Positions 41,359 to 53,804 are shown, counted from the stretch's first letter. The stretch is DNA of 64,000 bases from Fennellomyces sp. T-0311 (GCA_025266875.1 JALLLT010000009.1:1-64000), one strand, 5' to 3'. The notes: a model not told the origin generated them from the letters alone. Program-made: numbers and translations.

Positions 41359-43045
41359 TGCCTGGCCTTGACTCATTGCCCAGTTTTTTTGAAATTGCTG
41401 CTTTGACAGTAACAGTTGCTACTACTTTGAGGTCGGTTACTATATTATTTGAAACTTTTGATAGTAAGTATACTAATATTTCTGTAGCTTCTTGATTAGT
41501 CAAGGGTTTTTTAGTAATCAAGAGTGGTGTACTAGCAATACATTAATGCGCCTTAACTATTTTGCTCGTGATGGTTTGATGTGGCAGTGTCCATCTGCTA
41601 ACTGTACCTGTGGAACCGGTGCAAGCCGCCAAAGAAGAAGTTATCGCGCTGGTTCATTCTTTTCTGGTCGCCATCTTCCATTGAATAAGGTTCTTGTTGG
41701 CTTATGGGGTTTATTGCATCGTGCTTCACAAGGCTCTATTGCATCATGGTTGAAAACAAGTCGTGATACTGTTCGTGATTTAACACGCGATTACTACCAG
41801 CTTATTGAAGCTGATCTTCGTTTAGAAGATATGCAAATTGGTAGGCATATATAGATACTATTAATATGATATTAATATATAGTAAACTTTAGGTGGAAGA
41901 ACAGCATCTGGTGAGCGCATTATTGTTGAAATTGATGAAAGCAAGTTTGGCAAGCGCAAGTATCATGTTGGCCATCATGTTGAAGGTGTTTGGGTTATTG
42001 GCGGCGTTGAAAAAACCCCTGAACGCAAGACATTTCTAGCCGTGGTACCACAGCGAAATGCTGCAACATTGACACGCGTTATTACCAAGTTTGTCAAAAA
42101 GGATAGCTTGATCTATTCTGACTGCTGGAGGGCATATAGTGGTCTTGAAGATGAAGAAGGAATAAACTATATCCATCGTGTTGTCAATCACTCAATCCAA
42201 TTCATAACTGCAGATGGTGTTTATACCGATACTATTGAAGGTATAGTTATAAGCTGCTGTTATTGTATAACCTTATTAATATCCACTATAGGAACATGGG
42301 CTGGTATTAAACGTGGTATCGTTGAAAGGCATCGCACCAAAAAGATGACCCCATGGAAGCTTGTGGAGTTTATTTGGCGTCGTAAACATGATGACAACCT
42401 TTGGGAGGGGCTTTTAACAGCTTTACGTGAAGTCGAGTTTACACCAGCTGCTGCAGATGATCACACATTTAGAATGCCATACTTTTGTCGTCCTTATAAC
42501 TGATTGAACCACAGGGAGATAGACGACCCACGAAGAATGAGACCACAAGGGTGAGTAACCACAGAGGTATATGACCACGAAGAATATAAGCAGATAGATG
42601 ATGATTTATTCCATAAACTAAACTGATATTTATACTGTTTCTAATACTAAAAATATATACAATACTGCTGCGGTGCATAGCAAAGCCAAACGGCTTTGAG
42701 GATCAAAGAGGCAGGTGCTGCGCATTACGTCAAGACGTACTGCTGCGCGCCGGAGTAGAAGAAGTGTCATCGGAATTACCATGTTCCGCACAATGTACTA
42801 CGACACTTTACTGATTTCAACAGCCCTTTCTTTCGTGGTATGTTATACCTTGGCATTATTAGTACTATTATTGACTTATAACTTTTACTTTAGACAACAG
42901 TGAAGCACCTAGTGGCCAACGTCGTGAGCGTAGTCCTGAAGTAGACTATTTACAAGAGGAAGAGCTAGAGTTCAGTGATGCGGAAGGGGAGGAAGAAGAA
43001 GATGATGACATTAATGACAGTGACTATATATATGAAGATAACTAG
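41359..43045 (+). pseudogene. Merlin/ISXO2-like transposase, split by a solo LTR
   Basis: The likely start is the ATG at 41359 (MPGLDSLPSF). A short intron is needed near 41470-41500, then QEWCTSNTLMRLNYF and a Cys-rich finger (WQCPSANCTCG). Introns 41841-41892 and 42241-42291 keep the frame. The ISXO2/IS1595-type DDE core reads VEIDESKFGKRKYH (Asp), LIYSDCWRAYSGL (Asp) and YTDTIEGTWAGIKR (Glu). The last coding part is interrupted at 42485 by a solo LTR and resumes after it in frame (MPYF, then TDFNSPFF). A 56-nt intron (42838-42893) leads to an acidic tail ending at 43045. Apart from the LTR the gene reads open. No terminal inverted repeats were found by eye. Confidence 0.85.
42486..42805 (+). 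repeat. Solo LTR, 320 bp, inside the Merlin gene
   Basis: Starts TGTCGTCCTTAT and ends GTACTACGACA. CTTT flanks both sides (42482-42485 and 42806-42809). It is homologous along its length to the solo LTR at 3713-4061 and in the same orientation. Removing it with one duplication restores the Merlin reading frame. Confidence 0.92.
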
Positions 43046-44328
43046 TAGTATACACTTTATATTCAAAATATACACTGTTAAATGAAAAAATGTACATTAA
43101 AGTGATAATTGTGTAATGGTGTGTCCATTACAGACGTTATCCAACTATAACAGCACAGACCATAGTATGCTTACAATTGATACGTTGCTGTACCTTAGGC
43201 AATGTTGATAAAAGCTTGAAGGTGTAACCTTTGTATGAAAGTACAGTGATAAGGATCCCTGTATCTAGAAATTCTGCTTTATATATGTTATGTCCAAAAC
43301 CCTGATTTACCAGATCCTAGATTAGGTTGAATCCAAACCCTGATTGAGGTTCTGATATACCTGAACCTTGATCACATTTTATAACAAGCATTTTAAAGAG
43401 CATTTATATATTTGCCTTTATTGTAGCTTGGCATACATGACGAACCTAATGATAATAATGATGACTCTTGGTTTTCACAACAATTTGAACTTGGGTAACA
43501 ACAGCTAAAGTACTTCATATTGCTTTTAAAACACTTGTATCAATTAGTCGAGCTGTTCAATCGGTAATAATAGACAGACCATACATGTTTTTGTCCTGAG
43601 TTGATGTCTATATTTATAGATAACTGTGCAGTTGTTGATGTCAAAATAAAGGAATGGATGTAACAAAGGCTGAGATAGAAAGGTATGTAGACAATGGATG
43701 ACTGGTATGTTAGGATACAACACATACCAGTATCCCAAACATGCACTTTATTATAAAATGCAATTATGATTCAGGCATGCCTAACTTATGATCGTGGTTC
43801 ATGGCTACCAAATTCAATGTTTGTGATATAATATATTACAAGTTATTATAGCTAAGTTATTTTGAAAGTACAACTATATCATCAAACTATGTACTTTAAG
43901 TAACCAGGTACATCAAATAGGATTGCCTAATGGGTAATAAGATACAAGGACTTAAAAAAAAAGTGATTGTATTTTCTTTTGCTGTAGCTTTACATTACCA
44001 AAATAAGGGTAAATATTTAGCCGCAAAAAAAGTTGAGATAAATAGACTATTAGATAGCTCGTCAAAAACTACTATAACAAGTGTTAGAGCCATTTTAGCT
44101 ATTTGCTTATAAAGATTTGCTCTAAAACAGTAAAACAGATACTTACTTGAGTGTATAAACCCGTCATCAGCCAAATCGGTCCTATAAACATTGTTTCCCC
44201 GCTCACAACATAGTGTTTATTCACCATAACCCAAAAAAAAATTATGAGGTGGGGGAGGGTACTTTATATTCTAACCATTATACAAACATAAGAAAAATGT
44301 GAAATATAGAGAAAAAACAAAAAAGGAA
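43046..44328. other. No gene; LTR-like segment at about 43.54-43.75 kb
   Basis: Mostly AT-rich, with no supported coding frame. The part around 43615-43740 (ATAACTGTGCAGTTGTTGATGTC, then ACAATGGATGACTGGTATGT) aligns by eye with 63806-63910 (ATAACTGTACGGTTGTTGATGTC, then CCATGGATGATGGTGTATGT). It is therefore a dispersed repeat, probably an old LTR. Confidence 0.55.
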
Positions 44329-45060
44329 CTAATGACGAAGCATCTCCTCACAGAAAAGTGAGAAAGTCACGTCTAATGGCAAAATGTCATCACCCAGGTG
44401 ATCAACCTTGTGGTTGTGTTCCTGAACCAATGATATAAGAAGTGTCAAATTCTATAAATGCATGTAAGTTTCTTTGGTTCCTTCTTTTTTCTTCAAGCAC
44501 TTACACCCAAAACCAAAGAGTTGCTTTCCACCTGCAGTTGCAGTTGCGATGTCGCCAACCGTTCAGCAAGCATGGTCAATGGAGTAAAGGCATTGTGCAG
44601 CATTATGCAATGGGGGCGGATTGGCGCAGGGATCGCGGCGGCATGGCGAGGAGCAGGCAGATCCTTCACAACACCCACTTTGGCATCAGAGAACTTTTGT
44701 TTACTGCCATCCTCGTGCTCGCTGCCGTCCTCACAATTGCTATCATTTTCGCGCTCGCTACTGTCTTCATGCTCGCTACTGTCTTCATGCTCACTACTGT
44801 CTTTATGCTTGCTGTTGCCTTCTTCAGTCTTGACGTTAGCATTCTCGTCAATAATGCCACTTTGTATACATTCATCAATTAAGGCCTCGATCTTACGAGC
44901 ACAGGCACTCACAGTCTTACCAGTAGTCTCTGTCATAGCCAAGTACCTTCCACTGGGCAAAATTGGAATAATTCTGCGCTAAAAAATAGCATATTATACT
45001 ACATGATTATCGATAATCGCGTGCATAATTCCATACTCTTTGAAGTCCGGATTATCCTAA
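44329..45060 (-). CDS. Unrecognised small gene, acidic repeat protein
   Basis: Read on the minus strand: a possible first exon near 45050-45000 (DNPDFKEYGIMHAIIDNH), an acceptor TTTTTTAG near 44983, then an exon down to 44505 beginning RRIIPILPSGRYLAMTETTG and CARKIEALIDECIQSG. An acidic tandem follows (DSSEHEDSSEHEDSSE) and then a helical part (LAERLATSQLQLQVESN). A phase-0 intron (44504-44422, GTAAGT...TTCAG) joins a last exon EHNHKVDHLGDDILPLDVTF ending at the stop 44331-44329. The clean splice sites and hydrophobic patterning argue for a real or recently real gene. The upstream end is not resolved and an in-frame stop precedes the first block. I know no family; it could be a partner gene of a lost transposon. 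Confidence 0.5.
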
Positions 45061-46282
45061 GACAAGTCCGATTTATCGATAAAACCAGATTCAAAAGGTC
45101 AGAAGTTATCCTAAGGAGCAGTGAATGGGGGGGGAGGTCTATGGATTTTATAAAAACGGCAGGTATACAACTTTAACTTTAATCTTGGTGTAATGGCGCA
45201 GTACATCAAAGCTGTATGGAAGGTTTCTTTCTGTGTAAGTGTATACAGAGACATCGCTTTGGTACACGCGTCGTTTATTTCGGAAGAGGCAGGGATAGCC
45301 TCATTTTTGGATTTGACACGGTTATTAATTTTAGCAGCAAAATTGGCAAAACGGTGGTAGCAAATTATGGCTTTAACAGTATAGCATTTTTATTATCAGA
45401 ACAGATAAATAGTACTATTTAATTTCTATGGAACTATATAGTGCAGGGTAGTCCGATGTGAACAGGGATAGCGATAGCCACAGAAAGTATCAGAAATCCC
45501 GAACGAAATGGCATAGTGATGACTAAGGTGTGAAAGATTCACCTTGGGAAAGCAAACAGATACCAATAATAGCAACAGTGTGATAACAATGGTATTGCTG
45601 TCAACGTAGACTGCATGGGAACTGCCAAAGAAATGACTACTGCAAGGGCACAGATTAGAAAGGAATGCCATACAGCAAAAGGAGAACTTACCTTCTGTTT
45701 GAAGCAATACCTGTGTGGCAGATTCGTTAAAAAAAGAGTTTTGTTAATCACCAAGCCAATGAAGTTCTGTAAATCACATACCTTTATAGATTAAGCTGCT
45801 GAAATGAAGAACCCCGGTGGTAGTGCAGGCAAAGTATAATGTGAGCTAGTGTTATTGAAGGAAAACTTACTACAACTGATAGTTTGCTTCGTTGAGGGTA
45901 GTATGATAGAAAGGAAAGCACAACAGGAAGCACTAGAGCAAAAAGTGTAGTGATTACATAGATAAGAATAGCGAAAGTAGTGAGTTACCTGGACTTCTGG
46001 AGAAATAGTGGTGAAAAGTAGAAAGAGAGAAGAGCTCGATGTTTAGCTGTGCGATGCCTTTTTAGGCGTTCTAACGGAGTTTGAAACCCGCCTTTTGGAT
46101 TTGCCCTGTCTGTCGTCTGTTGTTTGTCATCTGTCATCTGTCCGTCACATAGAAACACATAGGTCATTCATAGCATTAGTATAATAGCAGCGGATATGGT
46201 GGCTTTTCTCCCTTAAGATTGTACCAAATTTGACTTGCGTTGTACTTCCCATCCTTGTGCAATTTAATACATAATAAAAATC
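45061..46282. other. No gene recognised
   Basis: Short open frames on both strands lack motifs. A minus-strand frame at 45426-45707 has a hydrophobic run (TIVITLLLLLVSVCF), but it has no homologous or splice context and I do not call it. An ATAATAAAA stretch just before 46283 precedes the Helitron start. Confidence 0.5.
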
Positions 46283-49212
46283 ATGGTTCAAACAAGATCA
46301 GTGGCACGTGCGGAACAAACTCTGGTTTAATGATCGCAGCCTGAACAACCAGATCCTGAAACACCGGAAGGTGAAGAGCAACAAACAAGGATTCGAACGA
46401 GATCAATAACACGTCAGAAGCAAGCTCGTGTGAATGCACGAAACTGTCAACGTCGATCCCGCGCCAATCGGACTGCAGATGAGTTACAAACAGCTCAAGC
46501 GATTGATCGTGATCATCATCATGCATCTTGTCAGTGACAAGATCGTCGCAATATTGAGTGTGTAACTTTATCTGAACAATAGTTTTGCAAGCGTTCAATC
46601 TTAACCTTTCTTTAGGAAAGGGATCGTGAACGCCGCCATGAAGTGCGACAGAGTCCAGCAGTATTAGAAACAGAACGAAATCAAAGACAGGAGGCAAGGC
46701 AAAATCCGGAATACAGAGAAGCTGAACGCGTATATGATACAGTAATCTCTAGGCTTTAAAGATTTTGATGGTTTGTGGTTAATGTAGATCCGTGATGCAA
46801 CTGTACGGCGTCAATCCCGCATGCCTTGGCCAGTAGCCTGCAATACATATCGAAACAGAATTCGAAATGGCCTAACGAACGTCTGCAACTGCTGTGGCGG
46901 TTTATGGTTTGCCACATCTGTACAAAGCAAATCGCGAGACACGTTTCTTGCTGCAGGGATAGATGAAGAAGTAGTGGCAGCCGTGTTTGCAGTAGATAGA
47001 AACACAACTTCTGCTCTCTTTTGTTTGACATGTCTTTAGCATATCGTAAAAAAAAAGACCATTCTGAAACTTTGCCTCGAAAATGGATTACAATTGCCCA
47101 ATATTCCCGAAGCTTTGTCTCAACTCACAAGGCTCGAAGAAAGACTCATCACTCCAAGACATATCTTTCAGACCATATGACCGGTTATAGGTGTCCATGG
47201 ACAGTACAAGTGCAAAGAATCAATTGTGAATGTACCAGTATCGGTGCAGACGGCCGTCACGTCTCTACCTCGACCCGTTAGTGACACAAATATCATGCAC
47301 ATTGAGTATGTTCATATACAACTCGCCAGGCGACTTCATTACCGCCGTAACTATGCAAGTGATAATGTCAGGCCCCGGATGGTACTCGAAGCCCTTAACG
47401 AACTAATGGAGTCACCTCTTTATCGTGAGCTTGGCATTTCAATATCAGACGATTGGTTGGAAACTCCCGATGCTACTGAAACAGAAGATAATGAAGTGCA
47501 TATTCTAGAACACGCTGGAGAACTGCTGGCACAAGTCTCCGCTATGCCGACTACAGAACATGTTGATGCACCATTGGCACAAGAGAATGAGACACCTGCT
47601 GTTGAACTTGGTGAAGCGGCTCCTATACAAGGCACTGCTGTGTCGACTACAGAACATGTTGATGCGCCATTAGGAGGAGAAACTGATGACACTGTTGATG
47701 TAGACGATCCGTCAAGTATTGAATCAATCAATGGCGGTGTTCAAGAAACATTGCTTTCAGGAGATGCAGGCCTTCGATTGGCACATGCCGAAGGACAGAC
47801 TCCATTACCACTTTTGCTTGATTCGGATAGCGAATTCCTTGCCTTTCCCAAAATTATGTAGGAACACGTTTGCGTCCACACAACGAAAACAACCGCCCAC
47901 TATCGTACGTTGATCTAGCGAAATCACTTGCCCGCCGCTATAACAGATGTGCTGTCCAAAGAGCTGACTATCTTCTTTTTATAGATCGGAAGCACCAGCT
48001 AACACAGCTATCGAGCAATATACAGATTTGTTTACGCAAACGAGCTAATGCAATATCTGGAGGTGAACGACAGTTTACTGTGGGCGACGCGTTGAATGAA
48101 AATGTTATCAATGGACTTGTTACCAGAGATGCAGCGTACAAAATATTTAGTGGGATCTGATCATCTGCAGAATATTGGCGCCAGGAGAAGATGAAAGTCC
48201 TTTGGATGATAAGACAATTTGGGTTACCGACGTTGTTTGTAACACTGTCAGCAGTGGAGACAAAATGGTGTGATCTACTCAAGATACTTGGCCAGGTCGT
48301 TGATGGCCAGGAATGAACAGTTGAGCAAATTGAGCAAATGAAATACGAAGAAAAGGCGAGGCTTATCCAATCAGATCCTGTAACATGTGCGCATTACTTT
48401 GATATGAGGGTACGAGAGCTCTTCAAGACGTGGAAGGCAACCGATGGGCCATTTGGTGACCATGTGGTCGAACATCGGTATTATCATACAGAATTTCAAC
48501 AGCATCGATCCCCTCATGTGCAATGTTGTTATGGCTGAAGGACGCTCCGAAGTTCAATTTTGATGAAGATCATGCCGTAACCCATTTCATTGATTCCATT
48601 GTAACTTGCAACAAATCAGCATATGGACATGACGACCCAGAAATGGAAGCTATTCTACCACGACAATTACACAGGCATATGCGCACGTGCAAAAGAAGGA
48701 AAAGACCACATATCAAGTGTTGGTTTGGTATCCCATTCATCTCAATGAACGAAACAAGGATCTTATGCCCTTTTGAAGAAGGGCAATTTCAGCCTAATGA
48801 AATTAGATGACATAAAGAGGTAAGGTTAGTAGCTACTGTGAGCTCTTACGCAAAGACTTACTAATACATTTTCCGTTGCAAGCAATATTCGCGATTAAGA
48901 CAATATTTGGACAATATCCATGCAGATTCCATTCCGAATTTATCTTTTGCTGAATTTCTCGAAACACAAGACATCAACCTAGAAGATTACCTACTCGCAA
49001 TTCGGGCGCCCCTCGAAAAAGAAAAGGTGTTCTTAAAAAGAGATCTCTCAGATATATACACGAACCCTTTCAATGACAAACTATTTAGACTCCATCAGGC
49101 TAATATGGATATCCAGTTCGTTCTTAATGCATACGCATGTTGTACCTATATTGTTGACTATATCAACAAGGCTGACCGAGGCTTAAGCGAAACGATTGAG
49201 CAAGTTTACTGA
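46283..49212 (+). pseudogene. Helitron Rep part, decayed
   Basis: Begins with an Arg/Gln-rich leader (TRSITRQKQARVNARNCQRR) from the ATG at 46283, then RNRIRNGLTNVCNCCGGLWF, VCNCCGG...LFCLTC finger residues and the Helitron-like block NVPVSVQTAVTSLPRP...RRLHYRRNY. The Helitron_like_N/Rep region follows. LRKRANAISGGERQFTVGD lies near 48030, and the HUH motif region near 48500 reads EFQQHRSPHVQCCYG, where functional proteins have H-hydrophobic-H; the second His is Gln here and a one-base shift follows before LLWLKDAP. The Tyr region (LNAYACCTYIVDYINKADRG) near 49130 is recognisable. Many stops and shifts show the gene is dead. Confidence 0.85.
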
Positions 49213-49221
49213 GAACACTTT

Positions 49222-51586
49222 GTGAACGGCGCCTCAATATCACAAATGCTGCATGCCATGTCCAATGCGCAGTACAATAACAGCGAAGTTTCTGCACAGA
49301 AAGTGGCGTACAACATTCTACGACTTCCGATGTCAGTCTCTACGTCTGCTGCCACATATATACCTACTTCGCCACCAGAAGAACGTCGGTGGGTGTTGAA
49401 GCCGGCAAGAGAGCTAAAAAGAATTAATGATCCTACGTCTACCGAGTGCTTTGAGCATAACATACTCGACTATTATGTTGAACGACCCATATCTATGCGC
49501 GATGTAACATTGGCCAGTTTTGCTGCTTCGTATAATTATTCGAAGACCATTCCACGTGGAAACACCCATAGCAATGACAATGACGAATTTGAACTTGAAA
49601 CTGGAGAAGTCCATAACACTGATGGGCAAGACGACAATGCGGATGTGCAAGACGACAATGTGGATGCACAAGACGGCGGCAGCAACGCAGTTATCAGGAA
49701 CTATATCGAGCTACAAAACAGCGACGGATACATCTGTAAACGAAAAACGCTAAAGGTCATTCGCTTTCGCAGATATCGATTGCAACAGGGCCCTCAAAAC
49801 TATTATCGAGAACTGTTGATGCTGTATTTCCCTTGGTTTGATGAAGAATTCGACTTACTACTGGTTGACTGCGATATTGTATTTCGTGCACACCAAGAGC
49901 AGATTTTGGTTAATCGGTGCGAATTTACTTCTTTCGACGATGCTGCACTTATGGAAACGCTCCAGAATGCTAAAGATAGGCATAATGAACCAGATATTGA
50001 AGACGATCCACAGCACGCTTTGGAAAACCCACTTGATGAGTACGAATTGGATGAAGGAATGTGAGACCTTACCGTTGACGTCATGACTGAATCTGGTGGA
50101 TACGATCACGCTCGCTACGTAGAGACATTTGTGCATCCGGATCAATTGGATAACGATGATTATGAGTGCCTGATTGCATCGTTGAATACCCAGCAACACG
50201 ACTTTGTATTCCATATCAAGCATGCAATTCAAACCATTGATGAACCAGTATATTATTTTCTCACGGGCAGCGCTGGTACAGGAAAAAGTCGTACTGTTTC
50301 AGCTCTTTTCCAGACACTCACCCGAATACTGGATGAAGGCGTACAGCACCAGGATCGTGAAAAACCATCAGTACTACTATGTGCACCGACTGGCATGGCC
50401 GCATATAACATTTGTGGTCCAACAAAGCATTCAGGCATTTCATCTGCCTGTGAACCAGTATGGAAACGAACTGAACGAGCTATCAGCAGATGTCTCGAAT
50501 ACTATGCGCACTTCTCTCGCTGAACTCTGGGTCATCATCATTGACGAAATTTCTATAGTATTGGCGAGGCAGCTCAGCTGGATAAACCAGAGACTTCAAC
50601 ATGTGTTTGGCAATCAGCGGCCATTTGGCGGACGATCTACGATTGCTGTAGGCGACTTTAACCAACTTCTACCAGTTATGGCGTCTTAAGTATACAGTAT
50701 GATATTGGAGAATCCTTACGCTACAATGCTCGATCCTCGTCTATGGGATTTATTCAGTGTCTATCGTTTGAATACAATTATGCGACAACGAGAAGATGGA
50801 GAACTAGCGATTGCATTAAATAACATGGCTTGCAGTACAATGACAGGTGCTGATATTGCGCTTATGAACCGGAGAACAATTGAATTTGTACCACGCCCAG
50901 CAAGTGAGTCAAGACCGATGTACCTTTACCATAGTAATGCCGAAGTCGATGCGAAAAATTCTGTGGTGTTAATGTCAATGAATACACCCTCTACTACAAG
51001 TACTGCAATCGATGTTCCTACTGGGGATGGCAATGCTACTGCAAATCAATGCTTACTGGAAAGGGTTCGATGAATGGATCGTATGGGCATGATGGACTTA
51101 CTGGCCGATATTTTTTTACGTATCGATGGACGATATATGATAACTTGCAATGTCGATATCAGTGACGGATTGGTGAATGGCGCGATTGGATATTTGCGAA
51201 AATTCAATATCGCCACTCATAGAGGGCGACAGGATGATGCGAGGCCATTAAGGATTTGGGTCGAGTTCCCAGATGAGTGAACTGGTAGACAAATATGGGA
51301 GAAGTATCGTGGGCTCTTGAAACGTCACAGATTTACAAACTGGTCACCGATTGAACTGGAAACAAAGCTTATCAAGCCACGAGCAGATGCAACAATGGGT
51401 GTGATACGGCGTCAGTTTCCTATTGCAGCTGCTGAGGCCGTAACAATCCACAAATCGCAAGGCCAAACTTATGATTATGTCATGGTTGTTCTACCACCAC
51501 GAGGCAGAGGATTAAAGCGTGTGTTGTTGTATGTCACATGTTCCAGAGCAAGAACTGCAGAAGGACTCTACATCATTGGAACATAG
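49222..51586 (+). pseudogene. Helitron PIF1-type helicase part, decayed
   Basis: A linker (LRLPMSVSTSAATYIPTSPP...RWVLKP, an acidic stretch) leads into the PIF1 helicase: LNTQQHDFVFHIKHAI, Walker A FLTGSAGTGKSRTV near 50265, CAPTGMAAYNICG, Walker B LWVIIDEISI near 50540, VGDFNQLLPV, and the C-terminal VTIHKSQGQTYDYVM and LLYVTCSRART near 51440-51550. At least four frame breaks and several stops occur (for example near 50520, 50690 and 51073). The helicase would unwind DNA during rolling-circle transposition in an intact element. Confidence 0.88.
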
Positions 51587-51718
51587 TTTAGACCTCCGCC
51601 ACCACCAGAGATCACAAGTCCACTTGCTATTGAATTAGCACGTCATGATTTCGCAGAGGTCTCATTAACACCACGATTTGCATTCCTTCACGAGAATCGG
51701 GGAAATGTATACCAGTTT

Positions 51719-52363
51719 ATGTTTCATAATGTCCAGAGCTTGCGCAAGCACCTTGGATTAATTCAGCAAGATGAGGTGTATCTCAGTTCCGACTTCTTAC
51801 TATTTGCGGAAACCTGGACTGTGCCAGAAGACACAAACGAACAGCTAGCAATCAACGGCTTCCAGCTCGTCACTCAACAAAACAGTAATAGCTCTAACCT
51901 ATGGCGACCATCAGACACATGCTGCTATGTCAAAGATTCAATTTGCGAGTACCTCAATCGCATATACAGCTATTTCCAGAATACTTCAATCACTGTGCCT
52001 ATCATTCTATTCACCGGCCCTCTGTTGATAGCAGCGATTTACGCATCACCTTAGACACACATTGACCAGTTAATTTCCTCACTACAGGAAATTGTTGATG
52101 AAAACTGAAACACTGTGTATATATCCTCAGGAGATTTCAACGTTAATTTCGCCGCTCCTGAGAAACCTGGTACCAGTCGACTACAAAACTTTTTTGCCGA
52201 ACATCGCTTGTCTCCTGCTCTACCTGTAAACACCTCGACGACTCGTGCAAATACCAGCATTGATGTGTTTTTTACAAGTTTTCCAGACACAGTAATAGCC
52301 ACTGATACTTATATAACTGCCTCCACATCAACTCACTTGCCAATATATTTCCGTCTTGGTTAA
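51719..52363 (+). pseudogene. Helitron C-terminal endonuclease (EEP) domain, decayed
   Basis: The translation has the endonuclease/exonuclease/phosphatase landmarks in order: FHNVQSLRKH, FLLFAETWT (Glu), an ISSGDFNVNF-like YISSGDFNVNF, RANTSIDVFFTSF and TSTHLPIYFRL (Ser-x-His). A stop after YASP (52050s) and another near 52108 interrupt it. An EEP domain after the helicase marks the Helentron/proto-Helentron branch rather than canonical Helitrons (established for the superfamily). I could not fix the element's 5' or 3' ends. Confidence 0.82.
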
Positions 52364-52615
52364 AGACAGTGTTCATTTACTAAATACTATACAGGATAAA
52401 GTTGGTTTTTATTGAATGACGTTTTTAGTGAACGCTTACTGATCTCAGCTTTCCACTCTCGTCTGTTCCATTTAAAGGATTAGAAATGAAAAACCTGCCC
52501 GGCAGCAGGGAAAAGGAGGAAGACAGAAGAAAAAGATACAAGGTTAAGAAAAAAAAACTGAATAAGAAACAATAAAGAAGTTATTAGTAGGGGATACAAA
52601 GTAATAAATACTATA

Positions 52616-53802
52616 CAGTGGAACCCTGCTTTTTGCACCCCCGCTTTTTACACACCCCCGCTTTTTGCACACCCCCGCTTTTTGCACCAAATTCTGGCAA
52701 ATCCAGCTCAACACTTAAGAGAAATGCACACCCCACTTTTTGCACAATGCACTCCAAAATTTGGGCTGTGCATTTTTCAGCTTACCTTAATTATATAGAT
52801 CCGACGACAGATATAGTGAGATTCGAACTGGTGCCTGTAATTTCATCTAAGGAGGTTAGTGCTGATTGGTTAGTGCGACTCTTTTGCTTCGTGCTCCAAT
52901 CCATTCAAGAAGCTAAGTAGGGCTTTAGCCTTTTCAGCGTTTTGTCGATATGTTACTTCAGAATAGGAGAAACAACATCGTCCTGTTGCTGAGATTCATC
53001 ACTTTCTTCTGTAGATACAGTTACAAGCTCCTCTTTAAGTAGTGCTGACAATTTCATCATTGGAAAGCACTTTATGACATATGCCTGCTTCCTCAGCTGG
53101 GTTCGCATCGAAGTTTTTGGCTTATTCAGAATTTTCTCGGTATGTATGATCGAAATGATCAAGGATCTGATTTAATGCCACTTCTTCTGCTTCATCTAAC
53201 CCAGTGTCAGTGATCTCACCCTCTTCGCCTAACACCTTCGCTTTTCTAAAGCAATTGGCAACTGTGGCCAGCAGCATTTTGCCTTAAGCAATCTGTGCCC
53301 ACTTCAAGTCAGTAAGAGCATCGGCATGAAATGTAGTTCCATCATTTACTGGAAGAACTCTCTTTAGGCAGAACTTGATTTTCTCACATGCATGTTTCTA
53401 TTGCTGTTCCTATTTACGTGATTCCACAATGGATCTGTTAAACCCCTCAACGACTAACAGTACTTCTGTCAGGTACGTCTGTGTATTCTATCACAGTTTT
53501 GCCTCATTTATCAATTTCTGGATGGTGATTTCTCTGTTGGATTCCTTCATCTCAAAGTAGTGATTGACCATCGTCTCGTTATGCTTTGGATCGATTCTGG
53601 TTTTGGGTGGCATTTTTGATAGAAGATTAAGCAAAAGGACTAAGGCTTATAATGTTATTAGCTATCTACTAAATCTTATTGGCTGATATAGGCTAATGGC
53701 TATTATATTTCCCATTGTGCAACAACCTCGCTTTTTGCACACCCCTGCTTTTTGCACAGCTTTCTTTAAAAATCCGCCTGTGCAAAAAGCGGGGGTCCAC
53801 TG
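52616..53802 (-). mobile_element. Tigger/pogo deletion derivative, copy 2
   Basis: The left end is CAGTGGAACCCTGCTTTTTG and the right end read inward is CAGTGGACCCCCGCTTTTTG. TA flanks both sides (52614-52615 and 53803-53804). The body is the same as copy 1 at 2.75 kb, with the same transposase core deletion, but without the solo LTR. The left end carries a local tandem amplification of the TIR word CCCCGCTTTTTGCACA (three to four copies to 52690). Copies that share one internal deletion usually spread as non-autonomous elements. Confidence 0.92.
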
Positions 53803-53804
53803 TA

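Noticed and set aside
45426..45754. Minus-strand hydrophobic ORF, possible small membrane protein
   Set aside because: No homologous context, no splice structure and overlapping alternatives; a hydrophobic run in AT-rich DNA is weak evidence.
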